Shown: positions 37,581-47,436, counted from the first letter of the stretch. The stretch: 64,000 nucleotides of DNA from Symbiodinium natans (GCA_905221605.1 CAJNDS010002308.1:64001-128000), one strand, 5' to 3'. A program made the numbers and translations. The notes: a model not told the origin generated them from the sequence alone.

Positions 37581-37717
37581 AGAGGTTTAGGGTTTAGGGC
37601 TACCCGAAGCCCCATATACGAACCCGGGCGAAGCCCCAACCGAAATTCTTCCGCGCCTGTTGCGCCCTAAGCCCCAACACCATAGATCCCAATCTCCTAA
37701 AGCCATAAACCCTTCAA

Positions 37718-37802
37718 GCCCGAATGACAAAGGATGACAAGTTCATGAAGAGGGCCTCCTTCAAGAAAGAGACCTCTGACGGCGAAGGCCTGTTGTTTCG
37801 TG
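37718..37802 (+). CDS. Candidate exon, Lys-rich
   Basis: CCTTCAAG| then RMTKDDKFMKRASFKKETSD and GEGLLFR; donor GTG|GTTTTAGGG. Confidence 0.6.
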
Positions 37803-38022
37803 GTTTTAGGGTTGGGGTTCAGGGTTTTTTGGTAGCCGTGTGCTAGCCTTTTCCCTGTGTTGGTTTCATGTTTCCCTCATAAAGTAATCAACCCAAAGAA
37901 GGGTGCCCTTATGGAAAAAAAGTTGGTTTTGGCTGATGACATTTGCCGTTTAGCTCTTGTTTGGGGTGTGGTGGTGGGTTTAGGGTTTAGGGTTTAGGGT
38001 TTATGGATATATGGGTGAGGGG

Positions 38023-38100
38023 TTGAAAGCTGGGGCGTACGGTGAAGGGATTAGGAATAGGGCCATCGTGAGATTCAGGGGTTTCGACTTCGATGAACCC
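38023..38100 (+). CDS. Candidate exon
   Basis: Frame LKAGAYGEGIRNRAIVRFRG then FDFDEP, closing in CCCTAAA. Acceptor not obvious; GATTCAG| inside is possible. Confidence 0.5.
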
Positions 38101-38355
38101 TAAACCCTAAACCCTAAACCCTAAACCCTAAACCCTAAACCCTAAACCCTAAGGTGCAAGAGTCCCTTGTGTGCTTCTTGGGGTTGGGGGGGATTTACGG
38201 TTCAGGGTTCAAAGTTTTTGTCCCCCAAAACTTCCTGCAATCAAGATGTGACAGTCTTTAGGGTTTAGGGTTTAGGGTTTAGGGTTTAGGGTTTAGGGTT
38301 TAGGGTGAGGTAAACCGGGAAGAAAAGCGCTGATTGGGGGTTCAGAGTTCAGGGC

Positions 38356-38428
38356 TGCGATGGGGCAGAAAAAGAGCTTCAGCCGCGATGCCTCGATGTC
38401 ATGCTAAAGGACCCAGAGTGGACCCTTG
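38356..38428 (+). CDS. Candidate exon
   Basis: Frame CDGAEKELQPRCLDVMLKDP then EWTL; donor TTG|GTTTAGGG. Two Cys. Confidence 0.55.
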
Positions 38429-38648
38429 GTTTAGGGTTTAGGGTTTAGGGTTTAGGGTTTAGGGTTTAGGGTTTAGGGTTTAGGGCACTCCTTTTTTTAG
38501 GGATCTTGTGGGTTTTTGTTCCCTTCTGGGCCCCTTCAAACCAAGACGGGTGCCCTTTTTGTCCTAGGTTACGCTTGGGTCTAGTGCGAAAGGTTGCAGT
38601 TCTTGGGCTTTAAAGCCTAAACCCCAAACCCTCACCCTAAACCCTAAG

Positions 38649-38709
38649 GTGTTTCCGGTGGCAGGTTTCAAGCGCCCTTCTCTGGGGTACGGTCTGCAAT
38701 CCAGAATAG
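38649..38709 (+). CDS. Candidate short exon
   Basis: CCCTAAG| then VFPVAGFKRPSLGYGLQSR; donor ATAG|GTCTAGGG. An internal GTGGCAG| is an alternative acceptor. Confidence 0.5.
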
Positions 38710-38834
38710 GTCTAGGGTTCAGGGAGTTACTGCCGACCCTCATAAATTCCTAGAGAGCCCCAAAACCCTAAACCCTAAACCCCAAACCCTAAACCCTAAA
38801 CCGCCTACCCTAAACCCCAAACCCCTTGCTTGAG

Positions 38835-38928
38835 GCGGCTGCCTGCCGTTCTGCGCACAAGATCCCGATGTCTTCGCTGTCGGCGTCAAAAGCCACCAAG
38901 TCTGATGGTAGCTTCTGGGAGGTCGAGG
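38835..38928 (+). CDS. Candidate exon
   Basis: TGCTTGAG| then AAACRSAHKIPMSSLSASKA and TKSDGSFWEV; donor GAG|GGTTTAGGG. CCCTAAA left, TTTAGGG right. Confidence 0.6.
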
Positions 38929-39155
38929 GTTTAGGGCTTTATACAGCCGTAGGTTTGCACAGATGTGTTTTTCTCCTCGTAAAATCCTACACAATCCTCT
39001 TAATGCCGTAAAAATTTATTTCTTCCAGGGCCCACAAACCTACCCCCGTTTGGGGCTTCAGGCTAAACCCTAAACCCGATACCCTAAACCCCAAACCCTA
39101 AACTTTAAACCCTAAACCATAAACCCTAAACTCTAAACCCTAAACCCTAAACCTT

Positions 39156-39258
39156 CGTTCCGGCGTGTTGAGCCTGTCTGCTTGGCTTGGGTCGCATGCT
39201 CCCGAAGATGGGAGCCAGCATCGACATGTTTCTTTTTTGCACCCCAACAACAAAAGGG
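39156..39258 (+). CDS. Candidate exon
   Basis: CCCTAAACCTT left; frame RSGVLSLSAWLGSHAPEDGS then QHRHVSFLHPNNKR; right GGGGTTTAGGG. Confidence 0.5.
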
Positions 39259-39406
39259 GTTTAGGGTCTAGGGTTTAGGGTTTAGGGTTTAGGGTTTCAA
39301 GAAGCCTGGCTTGTTCGGGTTAGGATCCCTTACTTACAAACAACCCTAAACCCCAAACCCCAAACCCCAAATGCGGATGTTGCTCCTCAGACCCCAACTC
39401 TTCAAG

Positions 39407-39505
39407 CGCCAGAGCCCTTGATCCTAGGCAACAAGCCGGAGGGCGAGTACTGCTGGTGCTTCACGCGCTACCTGAGCCACGCCATCTACGACAAGGCACC
39501 AGAAC
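39407..39505 (+). CDS. Candidate exon, PAN/apple-like C-x-C
   Basis: CTCTTCAAG| then PEPLILGNKPEGEYCWCFTR and YLSHAIYDKAPEH. EYCWC resembles the C-x-C core of exons at 53463 and 57729. Left variants of CCCTAAA. Confidence 0.6.
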
Positions 39506-39641
39506 ACGAAACTCTAAGCACTTTAGAGCTCAAACCGAACCTCAATCCCCTGGAGCCCAACCCCCAAAACGCTAGAAGCACCGTTATGAAGCCCCTAAAC
39601 CCTAAACCCTGCACCCTAAGCCCTAAACCCTGAACCCTGAG

Positions 39642-39702
39642 GCGGTCAAGAAGTACGACGAAGCCAACGTGGTGGGCGCCTTACTGCCCGCCGGGTCATC
39701 AG
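39642..39702 (+). CDS. Candidate short exon
   Basis: CCCTGAG| then AVKKYDEANVVGALLPAGSS, ending ATCAG|GTTCAGGG. Next in the chain after 39407. Confidence 0.55.
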
Positions 39703-39812
39703 GTTCAGGGTTCGCTGAGAACCCCAGCCCCTAAACCTTAAACCCTAAACCCTAAACCCTAAACCCTAATCCCTAATCCCTAAACCCTACTTAGGCTTCT
39801 TGAGGTCTTGTG

Positions 39813-39907
39813 AAGGCTTATGGGTGCCCAGGGCCGCCCCTGAAGAAGTGCCGCAAAGACTTACCGGGATCATTGCTGGGCATAGTTGAAAGTTGGTTGG
39901 CTTTCGG
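39813..39907 (+). CDS. Candidate exon
   Basis: Frame KAYGCPGPPLKKCRKDLPGS then LLGIVESWLAF, before GGGTTTAGGG. Two Cys; acceptor unclear. Confidence 0.5.
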
Positions 39908-39972
39908 GTTTAGGGTTTAGGGTTTGGGGTTTAGGGTGTAGAGTTTAGGGTTTAGGGTTTAGGATTTGGTTT

Positions 39973-40066
39973 TCAAAGGGAATTGGCATTTGTTCTATTT
40001 CTACGGACCGTCGGCGTGAGAATGGCTTTTTTGGGGCGGTCTATGAACCAGCGAGCTCGGGCTTAG
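39973..40066 (+). CDS. Candidate exon
   Basis: Frame SKGIGICSISTDRRRENGFF then GAVYEPASSGL; donor CTTAG|GTAACC. A second frame (QRELAFVLFLRTVGVRMAF) is also open. Confidence 0.5.
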
Positions 40067-40097
40067 GTAACCCTAAAAGGGTTGTCCCTACACCGAG

Positions 40098-40157
40098 GTG
40101 ATTTCCAAGTGGTCCTACCCAGCCACTCGGATTGCTATGGCCTGGTCGCGGGAAGAG
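40098..40157 (+). CDS. Candidate short exon
   Basis: CACCGAG| then VISKWSYPATRIAMAWSREE in frame; donor AGAG|GTACC. Codons upstream (YTE) are also open. Confidence 0.5.
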
Positions 40158-40349
40158 GTACCTTTTTTAGGGTTTAGGGTGATTTCATGGTCCCTTAGTA
40201 TGGGCCCGTAATTGGGGAACCCTTATATACCCGTATAAGGGCGAACACCCCAAGTTCAAGGGTTCAAAATTTAGGCAAAGTGTTTAGGGTTTAGGGTTTA
40301 GGGTTTGGGGGCATTCATGGTAGGGTCTATGGGTTTGTTTGGGGACTAG

Positions 40350-40390
40350 GTCGACCTGTGGCCCGGAATCCCTTACAACGGGTTCTACCC
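40350..40390 (+). CDS. Possible short exon
   Basis: GGGGACTAG| then VDLWPGIPYNGFYP, then CCCTAAA. Confidence 0.4.
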
Positions 40391-40849
40391 TAAACCCTAA
40401 ACCCTAAACCCTGAATCCTGAAGCCCTAAACCCTAAACCCTAAACCCTAAGCCCTAAGCCCTAAACCCTAAACCCTAAACCCTAAACCCCAGGGTTTGCG
40501 ACGTGTCACTCATTCTAGCCTCAGGGTTTGCCGCGACTTCGGGTGCAGGGCTTGGGGCTAGGGTTTAGGATTTAGGGTTTAGGGTTTAGGATTTAGAGTC
40601 TAGGGTTTAGGGTTTAGGGTTTCGGGTTTAGGCTTTAGGCTTGAGGGTTCAGGGCGGGAGGGGTGTAAGGGGGGGCTTCTGATTCTAAGGGAGGTTCTCC
40701 GGTCCCTTACCTTCTTTAAAGGGTTACCCCCTATTAAAATCCCTGTTAAGGACTTTTAGTATAAGGGGGAACAGCCCAACCTTAACCACTTGGCCTCTTG
40801 AACCATTGAACCCTTGCATCGTTAAGCTCCCAGACACCCTCGACGCCAG

Positions 40850-40937
40850 AGTCGCATCCGGTTCAGAGCCAAGGAGACGAACTTCCAAGCGTACACGAAG
40901 GTCATGAGAAATCCGGTGCCACCTCTGCAGAGATGCA
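40850..40937 (+). CDS. Candidate exon
   Basis: GACGCCAG| then SRIRFRAKETNFQAYTKVMR and NPVPPLQRC; right GCAG|GGTTTGGG. Good frame. Confidence 0.6.
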
Positions 40938-41347
40938 GGGTTTGGGTTTGGGTTTGGGGTTTAGGGTTTAGGGTTTGGGGTTTGGGGCTTGGTGTTGAAA
41001 GGGTTTAGGGTTCAGGGAGGCTTCAGACTTTTCTTTTTTTGGATGTTGAGGGCCTATGGGGTTGGACTTTGCCTGGGAAGTTCTGCTTAACCCGAAACCC
41101 TAAACCCTTAAAGTTCTATGGTGTTCTACAGTTCTACATGCCCCTAAACCTGCACCCTAAACCCTTGGATTTGGACTGCTTGCTGTTTTCGGCCTCCTAC
41201 TCTTTCTAGGAGGCCCATCGATACCCCGGTTTTCTTTCAGAAACCCTAAACCCTTAACCCTGAACCCTAAACCCTAAACCCTAAACCCTAAACCCTTAAC
41301 CCTTAACCCTAAACCCTAAACCCTAAACCCTAAACCCTAAACCCTAG

Positions 41348-41428
41348 CGACCCAGGTGCCCGGCTCTCCAGAACCGCAGCCTTTCGAAGCGGCCTCGGGT
41401 TGCCCTGAGGCTCCGCAGGTTTTTGCGG
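41348..41428 (+). CDS. Candidate exon with GTAAGG donor
   Basis: CCCTAG| acceptor made from a mutated heptamer, frame TQVPGSPEPQPFEAASGCPE then APQVFA, donor GCG|GTAAGGGTTTAGGG, in which a perfect donor merges with the array. CCCTAAA left, TTTAGGG right. Confidence 0.65.
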
Positions 41429-41880
41429 GTAAGGGTTTAGGGTTTAGGGTTTAGGGTTTAGGGTTTAGGGTTTTAGGGTTTAGGGTTTAGGATTTAGGGT
41501 TCAGGGTTTAGGGTCTGGGGCTTAGGGTAGGAGCTATGCTTGCTGTCAGTAGTCCCTGCTCCTCCACCTCTCGTGAGCCCTTGTAAACCCTCAAGTTCAA
41601 TCCCCTAAACCCTAAACCCTAAACCCGAAATCCCCAGCCCTGAGCCTTGCAGCCCCAAACGTACCACCCTCATTCCCCCTGCAAAACACCAACCCCCATC
41701 CTTGAAACTTCAAGCCCCCAAGCCCCACACCTTGAGCAGCCCTAAGCCCTAAACCCGAAGGTCCGAAACCCTCAAGGCCCTAAACCCTCAAGGCCCAACC
41801 CTAGACCCTAAACCCTCAAGGCCCTAAACCCTAAGCCCTAAACCCCAAAGGCCCTAAAGGCCTTAGAGGCCCCGAACCCT

Positions 41881-42027
41881 TCAAAATCCCCAAGTCAAAG
41901 CAGGGTGGCTCCACCCTAAACCCTAAACCCTAAACCCTAAACCCTAAACCCTAAACCCTAAACCCTAAACCCTAAACCCTAAACCCTTCAAAACCCCCCC
42001 CCCCCCAAGTCAAAGCAGGATGGCTCC
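41881..42027. repeat. Duplicated exon-edge flanking a CCCTAAA array
   Basis: TTCAAAATCCCCAAGTCAAA GCAGGGTGGCTCCA (about 41879-41912) reappears as TTCAAAAC(n)AAGTCAAAGC AGGATGGCTCCA (41988-42027). The 10-unit CCCTAAA array lies between. Only the second copy continues as an exon. Confidence 0.85.
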
Positions 42028-42073
42028 AGCTGTGACCAGTGGTTCAGCGGCGCCTTGGCTGCACTCCTGCAGG
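42009..42073 (+). CDS. Candidate exon
   Basis: Frame SKQDGSSCDQWFSGALAALL; right end TGCAG|GGTTTGGGG. Begins within the duplicated edge sequence. Confidence 0.55.
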
Positions 42074-42250
42074 GTTTGGGGTTTAGGGTTTAGGGTTTAG
42101 GGTTTAGGGTTCGCCGTTGCTTTGTGCCCCCAGGGGATTTTTTCGGCTTCTACCCCTTAATTAAGGGGTGTACTCCTGAAGGTTTGGGGTTTAGGGTTTA
42201 GGGCTTAGGGCTTAGGGTTTAGGGTTTAGGGTTTAGGGTTTAGGGTTTAG

Positions 42251-42326
42251 TGGGGATCAAGACTCGCACCCCGAAGGTTCCCGTGATTCCGTCCTTTCTT
42301 GGACCACAGTGCTGCGTTTCACAGGG
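42251..42326 (+). CDS. Candidate exon
   Basis: GGGTTTAG| (last heptamer provides the acceptor) then GIKTRTPKVPVIPSFLGPQC and CVSQ; ends ACAG|GGTTGAGGG. Confidence 0.5.
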
Positions 42327-42507
42327 TTGAGGGTCTGGGGCTTAGTTTTTGGGGTTGGGCCCTCGTTTACCCTAAACCCTAAACCTTAAACCCTAAACCC
42401 TAAGCCCTAAACCCTAAACCGTAAACTTTCAACCCTAAATTCTAAACCCTAAACCCGAACCCCAAACCCCAAACCCCAAACCCTAAACCCTAAACCCTAA
42501 ACCCTAA

Positions 42508-42589
42508 TGAATGCCGAGGTGGCTGCAGCTCTCAGAAGCCAGGGGCGTGCACCAACGAGAATTCCATGAGCACCCGAAGCCTCGTTTGG
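42508..42589 (+). CDS. Candidate exon, Cys-rich
   Basis: Frame ECRGGCSSQKPGACTNENSM then STRSLVW; three Cys. CCCTAAA left, TTTAGG right. Another frame (MNAEVAAALRSQGRAPTRIP) is open. Confidence 0.5.
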
Positions 42590-42902
42590 GGTTTAGGTGT
42601 ATAGGGTTTAGGTCGTTTAGTAATCTAGGGTTTAGGGTGAGTAGGGTTTAGGGTTTTGGGGTTTAGGGTTTGTCTTTTTGCGTGTACCTGTTTGGGGTTT
42701 AGGGTTTTGGGGTTCAGGTTTCAGGGTTTTGGGGTCTGGGGTTCAGGGGTTTCGGGGCTTAGGGTTTAGGATTTTGTGTACAGTTCTCAACTCAAGGCTT
42801 TTCTGCTCTGAAGCCTGGTTTGGTGGTTTAGGGTTTGGGGTTGGGGTGTGGGGTTTAGCAAGGGTTTAAGGCTTAAAGTTTAAAGTATCTGTACCCCTTC
42901 AG

Positions 42903-42972
42903 AAAGCAACAACGCCGATATGGATTTCCGAATTTCGAGTATGCGATGATGGCGAGGTGTGTGTGTGGGGGG
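42903..42972 (+). CDS. Candidate exon with GTAAGC donor
   Basis: TACCCCTTCAG| acceptor; frame KATTPIWISEFRVCDDGEVC then VWG; donor GGG|GTAAGC. Both sites good. Confidence 0.65.
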
Positions 42973-43262
42973 GTAAGCACTAACCCTTAAGCCCTAATCC
43001 CCAAACCCCAAACCCCTAAACTCTAGCGAGAGGGAATAATGTGCTTTGCGTTTTTCAGGGTTGTCCTCAAGCCTACACTTTATTGCCCTAAAGCCCTAAG
43101 CCCCAAGCCCTGCACCCGGATTTAGGCTTTGGAGTTTGGGCTTAGGGCACCCTAGCTCCAAACCCTAAACCCCAAACCCAAACCATTAAACCCCAAATCC
43201 CAAACCCCAAACCCCAAACCCTAAACCCTAAACCCTAAACCCCAAACCCTAAACCCTCCAAG

Positions 43263-43349
43263 GTTGTAGAGTGGGCCCATTGCCAGGTCCCCATGCGGTT
43301 GCGCTGCCGAAGGACGAACGGCCGGAGAGCAGCCGCATGGCCGTTGAGC
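43263..43349 (+). CDS. Candidate exon
   Basis: CCCTCCAAG| then VVEWAHCQVPMRLRCRRTNG and RRAAAWPLS; donor GAGC|GTTTAGGG. CCCTAAA left, TTTAGGG right. Confidence 0.6.
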
Positions 43350-43717
43350 GTTTAGGGTTTAGGGTGTAGGGTTTAGGTTTTTGGGTTTAGGGTTTAGGGC
43401 TTAGGGTTTGGGGTTCAGGGCTTAGGGTTTGGGATTCGGGGTTAAGGGCTTAGGGTTTTGGCTTTTGGGTTTATGGCTTAGGGTATTGGATTTAGGGTTT
43501 GGGGTTTAGGGCTTAGGGTTTGGATTTAGGGTTTAGGTTTAGGGCTTAGGGTTTTAGGTTTAGGGGTTTGGGGTTTAGGGCTTCGGGTTTTGGATTTAGG
43601 GTTTGGGTTTTGGGGCTGAAAGGTTTGGATTTGGGGTTCGTGTTTTTGGCTTGGGGTTTAGGGTTTGGGCTTCTGGGCGTGCCGAGGTTAACTTAGCGCG
43701 CATGTGTTGTCTCCCAG

Positions 43718-43752
43718 AGGGTTCTGCTTATGCAGCATCCGGAACTCAAAGC
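43718..43752 (+). CDS. Possible short exon before a duplication
   Basis: TGTTGTCTCCCAG| then GSAYAASGTQS, running into the duplicated AGAGTGTCTTGGGG segment. Confidence 0.4.
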
Positions 43753-43864
43753 AGAGTGTCTTGGGGATACTTAACCCCACAAGAATACCCTGAACCCTAT
43801 GTCCTACACTTAATCCATTATTATTACAGAGTGTCTTGGGGATACTTAATCCCACAAGAATACC
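43753..43864. repeat. 37-bp direct duplication with acceptor
   Basis: AGAGTGTCTTGGGGATACTT AAYCCCACAAGAATACC occurs at 43753 and 43828. The second copy follows ATTATTATTACAG|, an ideal acceptor. The sequence between contains CCCTGAACCCTATGTCCTAC. Confidence 0.9.
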
Positions 43865-44209
43865 TATAAGCCCTGGCTGTAAACCCTAAACCCTAAACCC
43901 TAAACCCTAAACCCTATACCCTATACCCTAAACCCTAAACCCTAAACCCTAAACCCTAAACCCTAAACCCTAAACCGACAGGGGTTCTGAATGGCCTATC
44001 ATAACAGAGACATCAGGAATCCCAGACCTCACTTCGTAGCCAATGGTTGAACTTCGACTTTGTGTTGGGTTTATGGTTTAGGGTTCAGGGTTTTGGGTTT
44101 TGGTTTAGGGTTCAGGGTTTAGGGTGCCACATACGCCAAACCCATACCCCTTAACCTAGAAGCGGAGAATACAAGAAAGGAGTTCCATACACCTTAATTC
44201 TTTCGAGGG

Positions 44210-44327
44210 GTACAGTAAACCCCAAAAAGTTTGAAACCTTTTAAGGACAAATAGTGCTGGGATTCCCTATACTTTACTCTTAGGGATTGAGGCTATTGAG
44301 TTTCCAACTTTGTGGCTTCCGCTGTAC
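44210..44327 (+). mobile_element. TIR element, family 9
   Basis: Left GTACAGTAAACCCCAAAAAG TTTG; right AACTTTGTGGCTTCCGCTGT AC. Imperfect inverted ends shared with 60917-61033. No ORF. Confidence 0.75.
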
Positions 44328-44340
44328 GCCCAAGGGGTAT

Positions 44341-44399
44341 GTTGAATATTTCTGGAACTGGAGGTCACGCTTGACAAGAGGCCAAAGGCAAGACCCCCT
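44341..44399 (+). CDS. Candidate short exon
   Basis: Frame VEYFWNWRSRLTRGQRQDP just after the family-9 element, then CCCTAAAC. Confidence 0.45.
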
Positions 44400-44522
44400 A
44401 AACCCAAACCCTCAACCCTCAACCCTCAACCCTAAACCCTAAACCCTAAACCCTAAACCCTAAACCCTAAACCCTAAACCCTAAACCCGTTTCCGTTTGA
44501 TCGTCTGGGGTTGGTGGTGCAG

Positions 44523-44592
44523 CCAAGGATGGTACCTCCAAGGCTGCAGCAAGGGCAAATGCCGGCCACCGAGCATTTCTTCCCACATTGCA
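44523..44592 (+). CDS. Candidate exon with textbook CAG|GTTTAGGG donor
   Basis: Acceptor GGTTGGTGGTGCAG|; end TTGCAG|GTTTAGGG, so the first heptamer is the donor. Three frames open; GWYLQGCSKGKCRPPSISSH fits the Cys-rich neighbours. CCCTAAA left, TTTAGGG right. Confidence 0.6.
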
Positions 44593-44830
44593 GGTTTAGG
44601 GTTTAGGGTTTAGGGTTTAGGGTTTAGTAGGGTTTAGTAGGGTTTAGCAGGGTTTTGTAGGGTCTAGTAGGGTTTAGGGTGTAGGGCCTAAACCCAAAGA
44701 CCCGAGCATCACCCCAAAAACCGTAAACCGTGAGCCCTCTCTCTCCAAAGCCTACGCCTTGAAACTTTGGAGCCCTCAAGTTTCAATAAACCCTAAACCC
44801 TCAAGTCCCTAAACCTAAACCCTAAACCAG

Positions 44831-44910
44831 GGACATTCGATCCTGATCAGGGGTACGGCGTGGAGCTTGCGTCTGGAGTCGGTTTTGGGCTTAACTTCGC
44901 GGTTGAACCC
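44831..44910 (+). CDS. Candidate exon after CCCTAAACCAG acceptor
   Basis: CCTAAACCAG| acceptor (mirror image of CTG|GTTTAGG), frame TFDPDQGYGVELASGVGFGL then NFAVEP. A donor GCG|GTTGAA is possible before the closing TAA. Confidence 0.6.
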
Positions 44911-44936
44911 TAAACCCTAAACCCTAGACCCTAAAC

Positions 44937-44992
44937 CCCAAACCCCAAACCCCAAACCCCAAACCCCAAACCCCAAACCCCAAACCCCAAAC
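44937..44992. repeat. CCCCAAA heptamer variant array
   Basis: Eight perfect AAACCCC units in one block. Confidence 0.9.
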
Positions 44993-44996
44993 TCAG

Positions 44997-45080
44997 ACGT
45001 CTTGCTCTACAAGCATCCCACATCCCAGCCTGGGCCTGGCCAAGCACGGCCCTTTCACGTTTGAGAGCTGTATTCTGAGG
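44997..45080 (+). CDS. Candidate exon, 28 codons, phase 0
   Basis: CAAACTCAG| then TSCSTSIPHPSLGLAKHGPF and TFESCILR; donor GAGG|GTTTAGGG. Exactly 84 nt; two Cys. Heptamer variants on both sides in the usual orientation. Confidence 0.65.
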
Positions 45081-45198
45081 GTTTAGGGTTTAGGGTTTAG
45101 GATTTGGGGTTTAGGGTTTAGGGTTTCTGGTGTAGGGTTAAGTTTAGGGTCTAGTTTCAAACCCAACTCGCTGATGCTACCCCCAGTTTGGGGAGGAC

Positions 45199-45308
45199 CC
45201 TACCTTAAGAACCGCAAGCCTACCTTTTTTGCAGGATATGTTTATAAACCTCCTTATAAGATTCTTAGGTTAACCAACAAACTAGTAGGTTTCGGGTTCT
45301 GAAGGTAG
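45199..45308 (+). mobile_element. TIR element, family 10
   Basis: Left CCTACCTTAAGAACCGCAAG CCTACC; right CTAGTAGGTTTCGGGTTCTG AAGGTAG: 25-bp imperfect inverted ends. No ORF. Weak relative near 56600. Confidence 0.75.
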
Positions 45309-45433
45309 TATACCTTAAATCCCGATCTCTTGACTGACGGTTTTTTTGGGGTCTTGCGTGTTTTGCTGCGGTTGCCTTGCGCATGTCAGCAAGGTTTCAG
45401 TGTCTAGGGTTTTGCGGTTTCGGCCTTTTTAAG

Positions 45434-45518
45434 GGCCTACTTACTTGAAGTTTCCTGGGGCTGGCTAACTTGTCAAAACTATTGTCGGGCCTTATACTGG
45501 TCAGCCAAAATGGAATTT
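45434..45518 (+). CDS. Possible exon
   Basis: Frame AYLLEVSWGWLTCQNYCRAL then YWSAKMEFE and TGA. No obvious acceptor; island lacks flanking heptamers on the left. Confidence 0.4.
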
Positions 45519-46053
45519 GAATGACGCCAATGTTAGATCTCTCTAGGTCAGGGTTGGGGTTTGAAGTTCAGGTTTTAGGGTCAATTTGTGGTAGTGTTAG
45601 GGTTTAGGGTTTAGGGTTTAGGGTTTAGGGTTTAGGGTTTAGGGTTTAGGGTTTAGGGTTCAGGGTTCAGGGTTTAGGGTCAATTTCTAGGGGCCAGAGT
45701 GGACCCTCATTTATTACTCCTAGGTGAGTCTCGGATCTAGATTTGGCACGCAAGGTCAGGACCACTGGAAGCTCGGCTGCGCAGTTGCGTCCGTCCCCTG
45801 AGCCCTAAGCCCTACACCCAAAGCCCTAAACCCTAAACCCTAAACCCTGAACCCTAAACCCTAAACCCTAAACCCTGAACCCTGAACCCTGAACCCTACA
45901 CCCTTAAACTCGCTTCGGGAGCCGCTGCCTCTTAGCCTGAAGCCAACATACGGAACCTCCAACCCCCCCCAAACCGCTCAGGGCACCCTAAACCCTAAAC
46001 CCTAAACCCTAAACCCTAAACCCTAAACCCTCAGTGCTGCTTGTAAATTTCAG

Positions 46054-46133
46054 GGGGGAGAGAGTTGGGGTTTCTGGGGGGCTTCAAGGAGGGTCGTCGG
46101 AGGTGTTGGATGGGTTTGAGCTGTGTGGTGAAC
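46054..46133 (+). CDS. Candidate exon
   Basis: GCTTGTAAATTTCAG| acceptor; frame ERVGVSGGLQGGSSEVLDGF then ELCGEP, closing in CCCTAAA. Confidence 0.55.
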
Positions 46134-46210
46134 CCTAAACCCTAAACCCTAAACCCTAAACCCTAACCCCTAAACCCTAAACCCTAAACCGCCCCTGCAC
46201 GCCCTGAAAG

Positions 46211-46285
46211 CTATGAGGCTCCGAAACCCTCAGCCAAGGATGGTCTTTGACTTGAAGGATGACTTCTTCATCCTGAGCCTTGTCG
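46211..46285 (+). CDS. Candidate exon, 75 nt
   Basis: CCCTGAAAG| then MRLRNPQPRMVFDLKDDFFI and LSLV; donor TCG|GTTTAGGG. Amphipathic, intracellular-looking. CCCTAAA left, TTTAGGG right. Confidence 0.7.
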
Positions 46286-46622
46286 GTTTAGGGTTTAGGG
46301 TTTAGGGTTAAGGGTTTAGGGTTAAGAGTTTAGGGTTCAGGGTTTAGGGTTTAGGAGGGGCTCATGTGTAGTTACAAGTAGGGTTTTATGTAGGGTAACT
46401 ATAGTAATAGCTGGTTACATCCTTGTTTGGGGGTGCATGGAACCCTACTTTTCACTGCCCGTGAGTCTTCAAGTAGGCTTTGCGGTTACTTTTCCGCTAC
46501 CTTGTTCAGAGTCGCTTTGGCCTTTTAAAGAGTCGAGTTGCGATTCTAACCCCTAAACACTATACCCTAAACCCTAAACCCTAAACCCTTTAACCCTAAA
46601 CCCCAAACTCCAAACCCTAAAG

Positions 46623-46715
46623 CAGCAAAAGGAGCCCAAGAGCAGCTCAGGAACAAACTGAACCTCCTCAACTACCAGGATGTCTTCGGAGTGAAGAAGG
46701 CCGGCCCTAGTCGGG
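46623..46715 (+). CDS. Candidate exon
   Basis: CCCTAAAG| then AKGAQEQLRNKLNLLNYQDV and FGVKKAGPSR; GC donor CGG|GGCTTAGGG. Helical, charged. CCCTAAA left. Confidence 0.7.
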
Positions 46716-46759
46716 GCTTAGGGTACCCCTCTTGAGGACAGTTAGTATATAGAAGGGGG

Positions 46760-46866
46760 AGGGTTTAGGGTTTAGGGTTTAGGGTTTAGGGTTTAGGGTT
46801 TAGGGTTTAGGGTTTAGGGTTTAGGGTTTAGGGTTTAGGGTTTAGGGTTTAGGGTTTAGGGTTTAG
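46760..46866. repeat. TTTAGGG array, about 15 units
   Basis: Pure run, followed by the TIR element at 46883. Confidence 0.95.
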
Positions 46867-46882
46867 AATCCCAAACCACAGC

Positions 46883-47062
46883 CTTGGTAGCCCAGTGGTA
46901 ACCCTTTGGTGCAAGGGCCCCTTGTAAAGTAACCAACCCCAAGAAGCATACCCTTCTCATACCATGGTTATTGCCCAAACCCTAAACCCTAAACCCCAAA
47001 CCCTAAACCCTAAACCCTAAACCCTAAACCCTAAACCCTAAACCCTAAACTGGGCTACCAAG
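46883..47062 (+). mobile_element. TIR element, family 11, carrying a CCCTAAA array
   Basis: Perfect 14-bp ends CTTGGTAGCCCAGT / ACTGGGCTACCAAG. Inside: GTAAAGTAACCAACCCCAAG AAGCATACCC and 10 CCCTAAA units. Symmetric donor CTTG|GTAGCC and acceptor CTACCAAG| are both available. The right-end motif recurs at 51423-51436; a weaker relative is near 37880. Confidence 0.8.
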
Positions 47063-47072
47063 CAACTGCAAG

Positions 47073-47140
47073 GTCACTTTCTTGACGTCTGGCTCGTTCA
47101 GCGGGCCGTGGAGGGAAGTCCAGGCAGGATTTGCGCACCC
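47073..47140 (+). CDS. Candidate exon
   Basis: CAACTGCAAG| then VTFLTSGSFSGPWREVQAGF, just right of the family-11 element. Another frame (QLQGHFLDVWLVQRAVEGSP) is also open. Confidence 0.5.
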
Positions 47141-47436
47141 TAGACCCTAAACCCTAAACCCTAAACCCTAAACCCTACACCCTAAACCCTAAACCCTAAA
47201 CCCTAAACCCTTTTTGCTTGGGTTTTGAGTGGTGGGGTTTAGGGTTCAAGGGTGTCGGGTTGATACCCTAAGCCCTGAGCCTGTCATGCCCAAGTCTTGA
47301 GAGCCCTTTAGCACCAGCACACCCTGAAACCCTAAACCCTAAACCCTAAACCCTAAACCCTAAACCCTAAACCCTAAACCCTAAGCCCTAACCCTTTGTA
47401 AGCCGACTAAACTCCCTCGAGCCCCTTAAGCCGAAG

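Noticed and set aside
37122-37590. Six overlapping ORFs of 104-147 codons
   Set aside because: 21-bp unit without stops in any frame; repeat rather than gene.
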